Shown piece by piece: positions 45,881-55,140 of a DNA stretch of 64,000 nt (position 1 is its first letter; every line of letters starts with the position of its first letter). The notes beneath the pieces were generated by a model. It ran no database searches. It saw only the letters and a program-made list of their open reading frames with translations, and was not told where the DNA came from. Made by a program: the position numbers and the translations under genes. The DNA is from an uncultured Kiritimatiellota bacterium (GTDB taxonomy: Bacteria; Verrucomicrobiota; Kiritimatiellia; RFP12; UBA1067), in contig CAKTYZ010000001.1 of the NCBI GenBank assembly GCA_934635225.1, positions 153,608 through 217,607 on the forward strand, written 5' to 3'.

Positions 45881-47161
45881 ATGATGATGAGAACACTACC
45901 TTTTGACAAGGCAAAATTGGAGGAGATTGCGACGAAGTGGCCGACGCCTTTTCATGTCTATGACGCGAAAGCCATTCGCGCGAATGCGAAACGCCTGAAG
46001 AAAGCGTTTGCGTGGAACAAGGGTTTTCGCGAGTATTTTGCCGTGAAAGCCACGCCGAACCCTCACATCATGAAGCTTCTCCAAGCGTTTGACTTTGGCA
46101 GCGACTGTTCGTCTCTGGCCGAGTTGGTCCTCGCCGAGAAGGTGGGCAATGTCGGCGAAAAGGTCATGTTCACCTCAAACGACACGCCGGCGGAGGAGTT
46201 TCGCAAAGCGTGGGAACTGGGTGCGATCATCAACCTGGACGATCTGACGCATTGGCCATTCTTCTGTGAGACGCTTGGGTTCTCGGTCGATGGATCGTCG
46301 GCGGAGTCCTTTGCGGGCCGTGTCTTTTGCTGTCGCTATAATCCGGGACCCCTCAAAGGCGGCAATGCGATTATCGGAAAGCCCGAAGAGGCAAAGTACG
46401 GCTTGACGCGCGAACAGCTCTTCACTTGCTATGCGCAGATGAAGGCGGCGGGCGTGACGCGTTTCGGTCTGCACGCGATGGTGGCCTCGAACGAATTGGA
46501 TCCGGCCTACATCGTTGATACGGCGCGGATGCTTTTCGAGCTTGCCGCAGATTTGACGCAACAGCTTGGCATTGTCTTTGAATTCGTCAATATCGGCGGC
46601 GGCATAGGCATCCCCTACAGGCCAGGACAGAAAGCCATGGATCTCGATGCCGTCAGCGGCGGCATCCGCGTTGCGTATGAGGAGATTGTCGAAGGGCGGG
46701 GACTCAAGCCCTTGTCTCTCTTTATGGAATGCGGTCGTTGCATCACCGGACCGTATGGTTATCTCGTCGCGCGTGTCCGTCACATCAAGAACACCTATCG
46801 CATGTATGCGGGACTGGACGCCTGTATGTCGAACTTGATGCGTCCGGCGATTTACGGCGCTTACCATGAAATTGTCGTTCCCGGCAAGGAGGATGCGGGC
46901 GACACGACGGTCTATGACGTTACGGGGTCGCTCTGCGAGAACAACGACAAGTTCGCGATTCAGCGCGTCTTGCCGGTCCTTGAGCGTGGCGACTTTGTCG
47001 TGATTTGCGATGCGGGCGCACATGGACACGCGATGGGCTTTCAATACAATGGCAAGCTTCGCTCGGCGGAGCTTCTTCTGGATGAAGACGGTTCGGTGCG
47101 CGAGATCCGTCGTGCCGAGACGCTGGATGACTACTTCGCGACGTTGCACTTTCCCGAATGA
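45881..47161 (+). CDS. lysA: Diaminopimelate decarboxylase
   Basis: 426 residues, fold-type III PLP enzyme. Lys56 in YFAVKATPNPH binds PLP. VNIGGGIGIPY, MECGRCITGPYGY and DACMSNLMRPAIYGAYHEI are family motifs, and the CESxD motif appears as CENND. It makes lysine from meso-diaminopimelate. Three ATGs in a row begin the frame; only a weak GAGA precedes them, so the first is a default. Confidence 0.9.
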   Translation: MMMRTLPFDKAKLEEIATKWPTPFHVYDAKAIRANAKRLKKAFAWNKGFREYFAVKATPNPHIMKLLQAFDFGSDCSSLAELVLAEKVGNVGEKVMFTSNDTPAEEFRKAWELGAIINLDDLTHWPFFCETLGFSVDGSSAESFAGRVFCCRYNPGPLKGGNAIIGKPEEAKYGLTREQLFTCYAQMKAAGVTRFGLHAMVASNELDPAYIVDTARMLFELAADLTQQLGIVFEFVNIGGGIGIPYRPGQKAMDLDAVSGGIRVAYEEIVEGRGLKPLSLFMECGRCITGPYGYLVARVRHIKNTYRMYAGLDACMSNLMRPAIYGAYHEIVVPGKEDAGDTTVYDVTGSLCENNDKFAIQRVLPVLERGDFVVICDAGAHGHAMGFQYNGKLRSAELLLDEDGSVREIRRAETLDDYFATLHFPE

Positions 47162-47176
47162 GGACATGCTGAAAAT

Positions 47177-47947
47177 ATGAGAACATACGGAATTATTCCC
47201 AGTCGTTTCGGATCCAGTCGCTTCCCTGGCAAGCCGCTCGCGAATCTTGCGGGCAAGCCTCTCGTCGCGTGGGTCGTCGAAGCCGTGAAGAATGCAAGCG
47301 GACTCGACGAGGTGCTGGTCGCAACGGATGACGACCGCATCGTGAAGGCCGTCGAGCAATATGGAGGCAAAGCCGTGATGACGCCGAGCGAGTTGCCGAG
47401 CGGTACGGACCGAATCGCCTGTGCCGCACGAAACTATCTTGGGACGGACTTTGCGGACGATGACATCCTTGTCAACGTTCAGGGTGATGAACCGCTCATC
47501 GACCCGCGTCTGATTGAGGCTCTTGCGGCAAAGTTGAAGGCCGATGCGCGGTGGTCGATGGCGACGGCGGTGACGCCAATCCGCAACGCGATGGACTTTA
47601 CGGCGAAGACGGTCGTGAAGGTCGTCCTTGACCGGGATGACGGTGCGCTCTATTTCTCGCGTGCCCCGATTCCGTGCGACCGCGACCATGCGCCGGCTTT
47701 TCAGGAAGCCTCCGGCAGTCTCTATGTTCGCCATCTTGGCGTCTATGCCTATCGTGGCGCATTTCTCAAGAAATACATTGCCGAGCCGCCGTGTGCGCTG
47801 GAGAAGACGGAAAAGCTCGAACAGCTTCGTGCGCTTTGGATGGGCGCGAGAATCGCGGTTGTGAAGACATTGGACGAGGGCGTGGGCGTTGATACGCCCG
47901 AGGACGCGGCGCGCGTCGAGAAACTTCTGCTGGCACGAAATGTCTGA
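47177..47947 (+). CDS. kdsB: CMP-KDO synthetase (3-deoxy-manno-octulosonate cytidylyltransferase)
   Basis: 256 residues. IPSRFGSSRFPGKPL is the CTP loop; VATDDDRI, ELPSGTDRIA and VNVQGDEPLIDP complete the KdsB signature. It activates KDO for lipid A/inner core, showing that LPS is made. It starts 15 bases after lysA. Confidence 0.95.
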   Translation: MRTYGIIPSRFGSSRFPGKPLANLAGKPLVAWVVEAVKNASGLDEVLVATDDDRIVKAVEQYGGKAVMTPSELPSGTDRIACAARNYLGTDFADDDILVNVQGDEPLIDPRLIEALAAKLKADARWSMATAVTPIRNAMDFTAKTVVKVVLDRDDGALYFSRAPIPCDRDHAPAFQEASGSLYVRHLGVYAYRGAFLKKYIAEPPCALEKTEKLEQLRALWMGARIAVVKTLDEGVGVDTPEDAARVEKLLLARNV

Positions 47948-48560
47948 GGTGTCGTCAGTCATCCCGTTTCGCGAACGGCGGGCGATTTTCCGTCGCGCGT
48001 TTGTCGATTCGTTGCCCGTCCTGATGGGCTATTCGACGATGGGCTTTGTTGCGGGCGTTCTTCTGGCGGCGAAAGGTGATGTCGCGTGGGCGCCGATTTG
48101 GGCGTTCTTGACCTCGACCCTTTGGGTCACGGGCACGATGTCCATTGCGGGCGTGCCTGAGATCGCCGCTCGGGCGGCCTTCTCGGCGTTTGCCCTCATG
48201 ACCTTGGCCGTCAATTTCCGTTACGCGTTCTACGGCTTCACGTTGCTGAAACGCTGGAAGAACGTTCCGTTTCTCCACAAGGCCTATTTGATCATGATGC
48301 TGACGGACGAGAACTATGCGCTGGAAGTCGCGTGTGCCTACCGTGATCCCGCGAAAAACCTGCGTTATTGCACGATACTTTCGATTCTGAACCATTCCTA
48401 TTGGGTTGTCGCGCTGACGCTGGGCGCGGTCGTCGTCTGCGTGTTGGGGCATCTTGTTGATCCTGCGGTCATCCGTCGCTATACGAACGGCATGGAGTTC
48501 TCGATGGCCGCGCTTTTCATCGTCATCCTGACGGATCAGATTCGTTCGCTGTTGCCATGA
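47940..48560 (+). CDS. azlC: AzlC-type branched-chain amino acid exporter subunit
   Basis: 206 residues with about five helices. RRAFVDSLPVLMGYSTMGFVAGVLLA near 18-43 and AVNFRYAFYG near 96-105 match AzlC. It overlaps the kdsB end by 8 bases. With AzlD it exports branched-chain amino acids in the inner membrane. Confidence 0.85.
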   Translation: MSEVSSVIPFRERRAIFRRAFVDSLPVLMGYSTMGFVAGVLLAAKGDVAWAPIWAFLTSTLWVTGTMSIAGVPEIAARAAFSAFALMTLAVNFRYAFYGFTLLKRWKNVPFLHKAYLIMMLTDENYALEVACAYRDPAKNLRYCTILSILNHSYWVVALTLGAVVVCVLGHLVDPAVIRRYTNGMEFSMAALFIVILTDQIRSLLP

Positions 48561-49183
48561 AAGACGAAATCCTCTATATGCTGGGCATTGTCGCGGTTGG
48601 CTTCGTGGTCAACTACGGCTTGCGTGCGCTGCCGTTTCTCCTGTTTGCGGGCCGAGACCGTGAACTGCCGCGTTGGGTCGAGAAGTTCGGGAACGTGATT
48701 TCCCCGGTCATTATTCTCTGCCTGATCGTCTACTCTTATTCGGGGCTTGCCTGGAAGACGGCGTATCCGTATCTTGCGGGCGCGCTGACCATCGCGCTTC
48801 AGCTCTGGAAACGCAATCCGCTCGCCTCGATTGTCGCCGGTACGGTCCTCTACATGAGCCTCCTGACCTGCGGATGCGCGACGCATCGCACATTGGAGCT
48901 GGATGCCCGGAATCCGGCCGTCCGTGTTTCGACGCGTGGCATCTTGTTTGGCGGCAGGTATGTTGAAAGCGCGCGTGTGCCGGAGATTCTTTCGGACTAT
49001 GGCGTCCCGCGTACGCGTGTCATCCACATTCAACTCGATTCCGACGTTCGTGACATGCGCCCGGCGCGGACGTTGATGAGGCATTTGAGCCGAGCGGGAT
49101 ATACGCGCCCGGTCCTTGTGACGACGCGGCACGCGGAGTCGTTCGTGCAGGAAAAGAAAAAGCAAGGAGGGGCCGTTCGGTGA
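48557..49183 (+). CDS. azlD: AzlD domain fused to an ExbD/TolR-like C-terminal domain
   Basis: 208 residues. Residues 1-~104 are AzlD: four helices (DEILYMLGIVAVGFVVNYG, RALPFLLFAGR, ISPVIILCLIVYSY). Ordinary AzlD stops here. Another ~104 residues follow: beta strand ILFGGRYVESARVPEILSDY, then VIHIQLDSDVRDMRPARTLM and RAGYTRPVLVTTRHAES, a pattern like the periplasmic fold of ExbD/TolR. TCGC at 104-107 looks lipobox-like but lies mid-chain. ATGA/GTGA overlaps link it to azlC and the porin. The tail assignment is my inference. Confidence 0.7.
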   Translation: MKDEILYMLGIVAVGFVVNYGLRALPFLLFAGRDRELPRWVEKFGNVISPVIILCLIVYSYSGLAWKTAYPYLAGALTIALQLWKRNPLASIVAGTVLYMSLLTCGCATHRTLELDARNPAVRVSTRGILFGGRYVESARVPEILSDYGVPRTRVIHIQLDSDVRDMRPARTLMRHLSRAGYTRPVLVTTRHAESFVQEKKKQGGAVR

Positions 49184-50547
49184 AGTGCAGTCTGCTTTTC
49201 TTTGTCGGTCTTCTCTCTTGGGTCGCGTGGGGTGACTTTGACTTTGACGCGGGGGCCGACCTGCGCATCCGTCAGGAGATCATGAAGAACGTGCCAGGGC
49301 TTCCGGGCGGCGGCGTCCTCTTCCCTGGGGTATGCGGCGATTTCACGCAGCATCTGCGTGTCCGCCCACGTGTTTGGGGCGAAGTGAAGGGCAAGACCGA
49401 GAATGGGAGCGTCTGGCGTCTCTATACGCGGGTTGCGGACGAGTTCAGATGGTGTCCCGAACCCTACAGGAACACCCATACGTTTCCAGACGAAGTCATC
49501 CTTGATAATCTCTTTGTCGAAGGGAAGGGGTTGTTTGATGGGTTCCTTGATGTGTGCCTTGGGCGTCAGGACCTTTACAATTACTGCGGACTTGACCATA
49601 TCTTCGTGGATGGGACGCCGGGGGACGGTTCGCGCACGGCCTACACGGATATGGCGGCCTTCAAGCTGCATTTTACGGAGATTTCCACGCTCGACCTGTT
49701 TGCGCTCTACAACTTCGACGACAGCGATGTCCGCTGGGGAACGGACCGGTCGAAGCACACGTCGCTTTCGGGGCTTGGAGGTGGAGCCGACGCCGACATG
49801 GATGACTGGGGGTTCGGCGCGATTTGGGGCTCGGAGCTGGCCGCGTGGTTGCCGTATCAGGTTTTCGCGATGCAGAAGAACACGCACGCGTTCCAGCGCG
49901 GTGGCGTGGATCATCCGTGGACCCAGCGTGAACTCGTCGGCGCGAAACTTCTGCCGCAGATCGACGAGGAGTGGTCTCTTCAACTGGAGGCGATGGGACA
50001 GGTCGGCGTGAACGGTGACCATGCGACGCTGTCGGGCTGGAGCTCGTATGCGGGCGTCAACTGGAAGCGAGCGACGTCTTCGACCGCGAAGCCGTATGGC
50101 TCGCTCGGCTACCACTTCATGAGCGGCGATGACGATGCGGCCTCTGAGGACGGCGGACACGGTGCTTGGGATCCGATGTGGTCGCGCGGTGTCGATGCTT
50201 CCGAGATGTTCCTCTACGGCACGCATTATGGCATGGGCTGGTGGAGCAATCTGCATCATGTGAAGCTGACGGCGGGCCTTGACCTCGGGCGGGCGCATCG
50301 GTTGGAGGCGAATGTCGGGCCGATGTTCGCCGCGTCGCAGGATGGCCTTGGCGGGGGAGACGGTTTCTTCAAGGGTTTCCTTTCGCAGGCGCGGTACGAC
50401 TTCCCGCTCTGGCTGGCTGACCGAAAAAAGGGCGAACGCTTTGAGGTGCTTGGTCATGCGATTGTCGAGTTCTTGAACTCCGGCGACTATTTTGCGACGG
50501 ATCGTCCGGCTTTCTTCTTCCGTTGGCAGGTTGAGTTCCGCTTTTAA
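49180..50547 (+). CDS. Outer-membrane beta-barrel, alginate-export-like porin
   Basis: 455 residues with a signal peptide (LLFFVGLLSWVAWG). It has many alternating strands and ends WQVEFRF, a C-terminal Phe typical for BAM recognition. The GRQDLYNYCGLDHIFVDGTP region resembles the alginate-export (AlgE) family. AAGGAGG at 49164-49170 precedes the GTG. It likely passes small solutes or glycans across the outer membrane; the cargo is unknown. Confidence 0.75.
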   Translation: MKCSLLFFVGLLSWVAWGDFDFDAGADLRIRQEIMKNVPGLPGGGVLFPGVCGDFTQHLRVRPRVWGEVKGKTENGSVWRLYTRVADEFRWCPEPYRNTHTFPDEVILDNLFVEGKGLFDGFLDVCLGRQDLYNYCGLDHIFVDGTPGDGSRTAYTDMAAFKLHFTEISTLDLFALYNFDDSDVRWGTDRSKHTSLSGLGGGADADMDDWGFGAIWGSELAAWLPYQVFAMQKNTHAFQRGGVDHPWTQRELVGAKLLPQIDEEWSLQLEAMGQVGVNGDHATLSGWSSYAGVNWKRATSSTAKPYGSLGYHFMSGDDDAASEDGGHGAWDPMWSRGVDASEMFLYGTHYGMGWWSNLHHVKLTAGLDLGRAHRLEANVGPMFAASQDGLGGGDGFFKGFLSQARYDFPLWLADRKKGERFEVLGHAIVEFLNSGDYFATDRPAFFFRWQVEFRF

Positions 50548-50591
50548 AACTGTCGAGACGACACCGAATGAGTTAAAGAAAGGAGACGAGG

Positions 50592-50849
50592 ATGTCTAAA
50601 CCGAAGATTACCATCTGCATGGGGAGCAGCTGCTTCGCGCGCGGGAACGAGAAGAATGTCGAGTTCTGCGAGGAGTTTCTTGCGGCGCGTGGGTTGCGCG
50701 ACGACATTGACGTTGAGTTGGGCGCGTCACTTTGCACAGGCAACTGTGCGCAAGGCCCCGTCGTCATCGTGGACGGCAGGACCTACACGAACGTGGACCG
50801 CGGTGTCATGAAGGACATCCTTGAGCGTACCTTCCCCGCGTCCGCCTGA
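50592..50849 (+). CDS. Thioredoxin-like [2Fe-2S] ferredoxin
   Basis: 85 residues. Cys9, Cys14 (CMGSSC) and Cys48, Cys52 (CTGNC) are the four cluster ligands of the NuoE/HydC-like fold. It would pass electrons to the next protein, whose relatives often have this neighbour. It follows an AAAGGAG ribosome site. Confidence 0.88.
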   Translation: MSKPKITICMGSSCFARGNEKNVEFCEEFLAARGLRDDIDVELGASLCTGNCAQGPVVIVDGRTYTNVDRGVMKDILERTFPASA

Positions 50850-50905
50850 CCTTCCGTTTGCCCATTCCGCTATTCCTCCTTTCACGATTCAACTTCCTAA
50901 ATCTC

Positions 50906-52654
50906 ATGAACGGACCCGTCTATACCATCGAGAACGAATGCCAGGATTGCTACAAATGCGTCCGGCACTGTCCGGTCAAGGCCATTCGTATCGTTAACGG
51001 AAAGGCTTCCGTCATTCCCGAGGCTTGCGTCGCGTGCGGTGAATGCGTAAAAGTCTGCCCGGCTCACGCGAAGAAGATCCGCAGCGATCTGGCGCGCCTC
51101 AAGGAGCTTCTCGCTTCGGGCGTGAAGCTCTACGCCTCAGTTGCGCCAAGCTACACGGGCTATTTCAAAGGCGTCTCGATCAGGCGTTTGGCGGCGGCGA
51201 TTCGGCGCTTGGGGTTTGCGGGCGTGAGCGAGACGGCGCATGGGGCGGAATCCGTCAGCGCACACGTTTCGCGGCTTCTTTCCGAGACCCATTCGCCGCT
51301 TGTCATCTCCAGTGCGTGCCCGGCGGCAGTGGACATGGTGCGCAAGTATCTGCCGGACTATGCGCGGTTCATCTCGCCTCTGCCGTCTCCTGTCCGCGCA
51401 CATTGCGGTCTGCTGAAGGAGAAATATGGCGAAGACGCGAAAGTCGTCTTTTTCGGACCGTGCGCGGCGAAGAAGAATGAGGCGGACGCCTATCCCGACC
51501 GTCTCGCGCTGGCGTGCGTCTTTCCTGCGTTGGAGCAAATCTTGAAGGAGAAAGGCATCGTCTTTGACGACGAGGAGTCCGAACTGGCGTTGGGACCTGC
51601 GGCCGAAGGCCGCTTCTATTCCGTGGAAGGGGGAATGAATGACACGATTCGCGACGGGAAGCCGAATGTGCGGTATCTGTCCGTGTCCGGCCTTGACAAC
51701 CTGCGCCGCGTGCTGGGAGCTTTGCCGCGTGAGTTCGGTGCGGACGAGACGCCGTTTGCCGGTCGCAAGATCTTCCTGGAAGTCCTCGCGTGCCCCGGCG
51801 GATGCGTGAACGGCCCGGTCATGCCGGCGGACGGCGGTTCGCTTGAGACCCTTTTCGCGACGGATGCCGAATCGCCGCTTCAGACGAGCGTCGGACGGTG
51901 CTTTACGCACTGCGGCGTCTCAAGCTATCCGGCGGCGGCCATTTGCGAGAAGGAGCCGGATGAGACGGCGATGACCCAGGCGTTGGCGCGCGTTGGCAAG
52001 TATACGAAGGCGGATGAGCTCAACTGCGGGGCGTGCGGTTATGAGACCTGCCGCGAATTTGCCCGAGCGCTTCTGTCTGGGAAGGCCGAGGAGGCCCAGT
52101 GCCATACCTTCCTGAAGAAGAACTTCCAACGGACGTCTAATGCGCTGATCAAGTATATTCCCGCAGGCGTCGTCATTGTGGACGGAAAGGGCCTGATTGT
52201 CGAATGCAATCGCGTCTTTGCCGAGATGTGCGGCGAAACGGAAGTGTTTGACACGTTGGGGAACTTGGATGGGATCAGCGGCGAATCGCTGATGGGCGAG
52301 TTCGCGGATCTGTTCACGGGTGCGCTTGAACACGGCAGCGAAATCGTCAAGTACCGCCAGCCGTGGAAGGATCGCCTTGTGACGGTCAGCGTCTTCCCGA
52401 TCGCAAAAGGCGAGTTTGCCGGGGCTGTCGTGCAGGACGTGACCCAGAACGAGGGTCGGCGCGAGGAGATTGCCGCGAAAGCGCGTGAGGTAATCGCGAA
52501 AAACGTCTTTACGGTCCAGCAGGTCGCGCGGCTTTTCGGCGAACACATTGCCGAGACGGAGATCATGCTGAATGAAATTGCTGGCGCCTACGAGTCCAAG
52601 ACCGAAGGCAAACGGCTTCGAGCGCCCGATAACGGTGACTATTTGAACGGTTGA
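50906..52654 (+). CDS. [FeFe]-hydrogenase-like redox sensor with PAS domain
   Basis: 582 residues. Two [4Fe-4S] sites (Cys12/15/18/22 and Cys41/44/47/51) precede a hydrogenase large domain with H-cluster motifs: ISSACP (Cys138; the usual second Cys of TSCCP is absent), FGPCAAKKNE (Cys186) and LACPGGC (Cys296, Cys300). A further CGACGYETC cluster near 374-382 and a PAS domain (~410-520) follow. This order matches sensory (HydS-type) rather than catalytic enzymes. The start at 50906 fits the family; no Shine-Dalgarno sequence is visible. The output partner is not obvious. Confidence 0.85.
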   Translation: MNGPVYTIENECQDCYKCVRHCPVKAIRIVNGKASVIPEACVACGECVKVCPAHAKKIRSDLARLKELLASGVKLYASVAPSYTGYFKGVSIRRLAAAIRRLGFAGVSETAHGAESVSAHVSRLLSETHSPLVISSACPAAVDMVRKYLPDYARFISPLPSPVRAHCGLLKEKYGEDAKVVFFGPCAAKKNEADAYPDRLALACVFPALEQILKEKGIVFDDEESELALGPAAEGRFYSVEGGMNDTIRDGKPNVRYLSVSGLDNLRRVLGALPREFGADETPFAGRKIFLEVLACPGGCVNGPVMPADGGSLETLFATDAESPLQTSVGRCFTHCGVSSYPAAAICEKEPDETAMTQALARVGKYTKADELNCGACGYETCREFARALLSGKAEEAQCHTFLKKNFQRTSNALIKYIPAGVVIVDGKGLIVECNRVFAEMCGETEVFDTLGNLDGISGESLMGEFADLFTGALEHGSEIVKYRQPWKDRLVTVSVFPIAKGEFAGAVVQDVTQNEGRREEIAAKAREVIAKNVFTVQQVARLFGEHIAETEIMLNEIAGAYESKTEGKRLRAPDNGDYLNG

Positions 52655-52660
52655 CAGGCG

Positions 52661-53953
52661 ATGACTCACATGAACGAACTGACGATAGACGAGTTGAAGG
52701 GCGAGATTCGCAAGGGGGCACGCTGCATTTTGCAGGTGCGTCACGCCGAGCGCCCCAAGATGGACCCCAATGACCCGAGCTTTGGCGACGCATTGCATCT
52801 GACGCGCGAAGGGGCGCGCACCGCGCGCATCCTGGGGACGCGGCTTGCCGAGTTCAAGGACGATGTCGCGTTCTGCGCAAGTCCGCTGACGCGGACGCGC
52901 GAGACGGCGGCCCTTTTGGCGGAGGGCATGGGGCTGTCTGGCGCGATGATCCCGACGGACGAGAAACTCGGCAACCGCTCCTTCTTCTATGAGGACCCGC
53001 TGGAGGTCTTGAAGCTCTTCCAGTCGATGGAGTTCTTCAATGCGTGCTTCGCCTATTTCGAGAAGGGCAGGTTGCCGGGGCTGAACGACATTCACGACGC
53101 GGCAGACGCCTGTGAGAAGTGGCTTTTCGAGAAGGCCGGGAGCCGCCGACTCTTCGTTGCCGTGACGCATGACTGTTACATCGCGGCGTTTCTTTCCGCG
53201 CGCGGTGCGTATGGGCCTTTCACGCGGAAGAATTGGCCGCGTTTCTTGGATGGCGCGGCGATTCTCGTCTATCCGGACGGCACGCGCCGCTACGCGCTTG
53301 TCCGCGCGGGCCTCTCCTATGGGATTTGCGGCGTACGCCCCGTGCGGGCGGTCGTCTTCGATTTCGGCGGCGTCATGACGACTGTGACGATGCCGGAACG
53401 CGTTCGGGCGTGCGTGCGCAAATATGGCATCGACTGGAACGCACTGGAACTCGGTTTTGCGCGCTATCGGCGGCTGATGGACGGTGGTTTCATCACCATG
53501 GACCAGATGTACGACCTCATTTGGGCGGATGCGGACATCACCCTGTCGGACGAGGTGAAGGCACATATCCTTGAAGAGGACTATGCGAGCTTTCTGGACG
53601 GCTCGCGCAACTTGAAGACGCTGGCGTGGATGAGGGAACTGAAGTCGAAGGGCTTCAAGATCGGCATCCTCACGAATATGTCGGCAGACTTCGCCGTGCG
53701 GTTCGAGAAGACGTTCTCCGACTTCATCTCGTTGGCGGATGCGGTCGTCGTTTCGGGGCGAGAGGGCATGTTCAAGCCTCAGAGACGCATTTATGACCTC
53801 TTGAAGACGCGCATCGGGCTGCATGTGGATGAGCTGTGCTTTATCGACGACGTTGAAGCGAACTGTGAAGGTGCGCGACGCTGCGGCTGGCAGGCGATTC
53901 GTTTCGTGAACAACGAACAGGTCGCCTGTGACTTTGCCGCGCGCTACGCGTAA
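52661..53953 (+). CDS. Fusion of histidine phosphatase and HAD hydrolase domains
   Basis: 430 residues. Residues ~20-215 are a histidine phosphatase: Arg27-His28 in QVRHAER, SPLTRTRET, and a second His in VAVTHDCY. Residues ~228-430 are a HAD hydrolase: Asp234 in VFDFGGVM (nucleophile), GILTNMS, GMFKPQRRIYDLL and CFIDDVEANCEGA (metal Asp pair). It may act on phospho-sugars or protein phosphohistidine; no substrate is clear. It directly follows the hydrogenase-like sensor and may serve it. Confidence 0.82.
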   Translation: MTHMNELTIDELKGEIRKGARCILQVRHAERPKMDPNDPSFGDALHLTREGARTARILGTRLAEFKDDVAFCASPLTRTRETAALLAEGMGLSGAMIPTDEKLGNRSFFYEDPLEVLKLFQSMEFFNACFAYFEKGRLPGLNDIHDAADACEKWLFEKAGSRRLFVAVTHDCYIAAFLSARGAYGPFTRKNWPRFLDGAAILVYPDGTRRYALVRAGLSYGICGVRPVRAVVFDFGGVMTTVTMPERVRACVRKYGIDWNALELGFARYRRLMDGGFITMDQMYDLIWADADITLSDEVKAHILEEDYASFLDGSRNLKTLAWMRELKSKGFKIGILTNMSADFAVRFEKTFSDFISLADAVVVSGREGMFKPQRRIYDLLKTRIGLHVDELCFIDDVEANCEGARRCGWQAIRFVNNEQVACDFAARYA

Positions 53954-53966
53954 GGCGAAGACGGTC

Positions 53967-54899
53967 GTGCGCAATCTCATCCTTGTTTCCGGGCAGGTCG
54001 CCGTCCTTTTCGCGCTCATGGGCGTCGGGGCCGTTCTCCGCAAGGCGAAATGGGTGGACGAAAAGGGCATCAGCGGGTTTACGAATCTGTTGATTCTCGT
54101 TGTCACTCCGTGTCTGATCGTGGATTGCTTCCAGCGACCATTCGATTCGGCGATGCTGACCAGCTTGGCGTCAGCCTTTCTCATAGCCGTTGCCATTCAT
54201 CTTGTCGCGATTCTGCTGGCGGGGCGTGTCATACGGCATCCCGGAGCGGATACGCGTCACCCACTGCAGTTGGCGGCGGTCTTCTCGAATGCCGGATTTA
54301 TGGGCATTCCGCTGGAGCAGGCGATTCTCGGAGAGACGGGCGTCTTCTTCGGCATTGTCTATGTCGTCGTCTTCAACCTTTTCATCTGGAGCTGGGGCGT
54401 GTGGCGGATGCGGCGAGAGGACAGGTGCGGGATGAACCGATGGAAGATGTGGGTGAATCCGGGAACGGTCGGCATCATGGCCGGTTTGCCGCTCTTTCTT
54501 TTCTCCATCCGTCTGCCGTCTGTCGCGAGCGTATCCATCCATCATCTTGCGAATCTGAACACGCCATTGGCGATGATTGTCATCGGCTATTCGCTTGCGG
54601 GCGCACGTCTTGGGCGTGTCATGTGGTTTTCCGCGGCTTATGGGGCGGTGTTCGTTCGCTTGATTGTCTGCCCGCTTCTCATGATCGCGGCGCTTCTCCC
54701 GTTTCGCGGCCTCTTGGACCGCCGCATGATGTTGGCGCTCGTGATTGCCGCGTCGGCTCCTGTCGCGGCGATGGTCTCGATGCTGGCTGTCAAGTTTGGT
54801 CGCGATGTCGATACGTCGGTTGCGGTCGTCTGTGGTTCGACGATTTTGAGCATCTTCACGATGCCGCCTGTCATCGCTCTTGCCATGGCGGTGTTTTGA
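53967..54899 (+). CDS. AEC-family (auxin-efflux-carrier-like) permease
   Basis: About 310 residues, ten helices in two halves (VLFALMGVGAVLRKAKWVD; NLLILVVTPCLIVDCF). LAAVFSNAGFMGIPLEQAIL near 105-125 is the family's crossover motif. The GTG at 53967 follows AAGGCGAAG; an earlier GTG at 53928 overlaps the previous gene and is possible. It probably exports organic anions or amino acids. Confidence 0.8.
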   Translation: MRNLILVSGQVAVLFALMGVGAVLRKAKWVDEKGISGFTNLLILVVTPCLIVDCFQRPFDSAMLTSLASAFLIAVAIHLVAILLAGRVIRHPGADTRHPLQLAAVFSNAGFMGIPLEQAILGETGVFFGIVYVVVFNLFIWSWGVWRMRREDRCGMNRWKMWVNPGTVGIMAGLPLFLFSIRLPSVASVSIHHLANLNTPLAMIVIGYSLAGARLGRVMWFSAAYGAVFVRLIVCPLLMIAALLPFRGLLDRRMMLALVIAASAPVAAMVSMLAVKFGRDVDTSVAVVCGSTILSIFTMPPVIALAMAVF

Positions 54900-55071
54900 G
54901 GGTGACTCTAATCCCGACTGTGAATGAACGCGTTCACTTGGGTGAGAGTCCGCGTTCTCTTGCACGAAAGAACTCAGTCTTTTTCTTTGATGAGGCTGTA
55001 ATCATCTCTGAAACTCACCGGAACTGCGCGTAATGCGCGTAACTGGACATCATCAGACATCCATCCCGCTC

Positions 55072-55101
55072 TTGATTTGCGAAAGCGAAGTATGGTATAA
55101 T
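55072..55101 (+). promoter_or_regulatory. Promoter of secDF
   Basis: TTGATT (55072-55077), an 18-bp spacer, and TGG-TATAAT (hexamer 55096-55101). The upstream gap 54900-55071 has a 12-bp palindrome (54925-54936) but no gene. Confidence 0.7.
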
Positions 55102-55140
55102 TCACCCCCAAAGTCTCATAGTAAAGAGGATTGATTCAAT

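Noticed and set aside
54925..54936. 12-bp palindrome TGAACGCGTTCA as a terminator
   Set aside because: Too short with no loop or T-run; noted only as a possible protein site.
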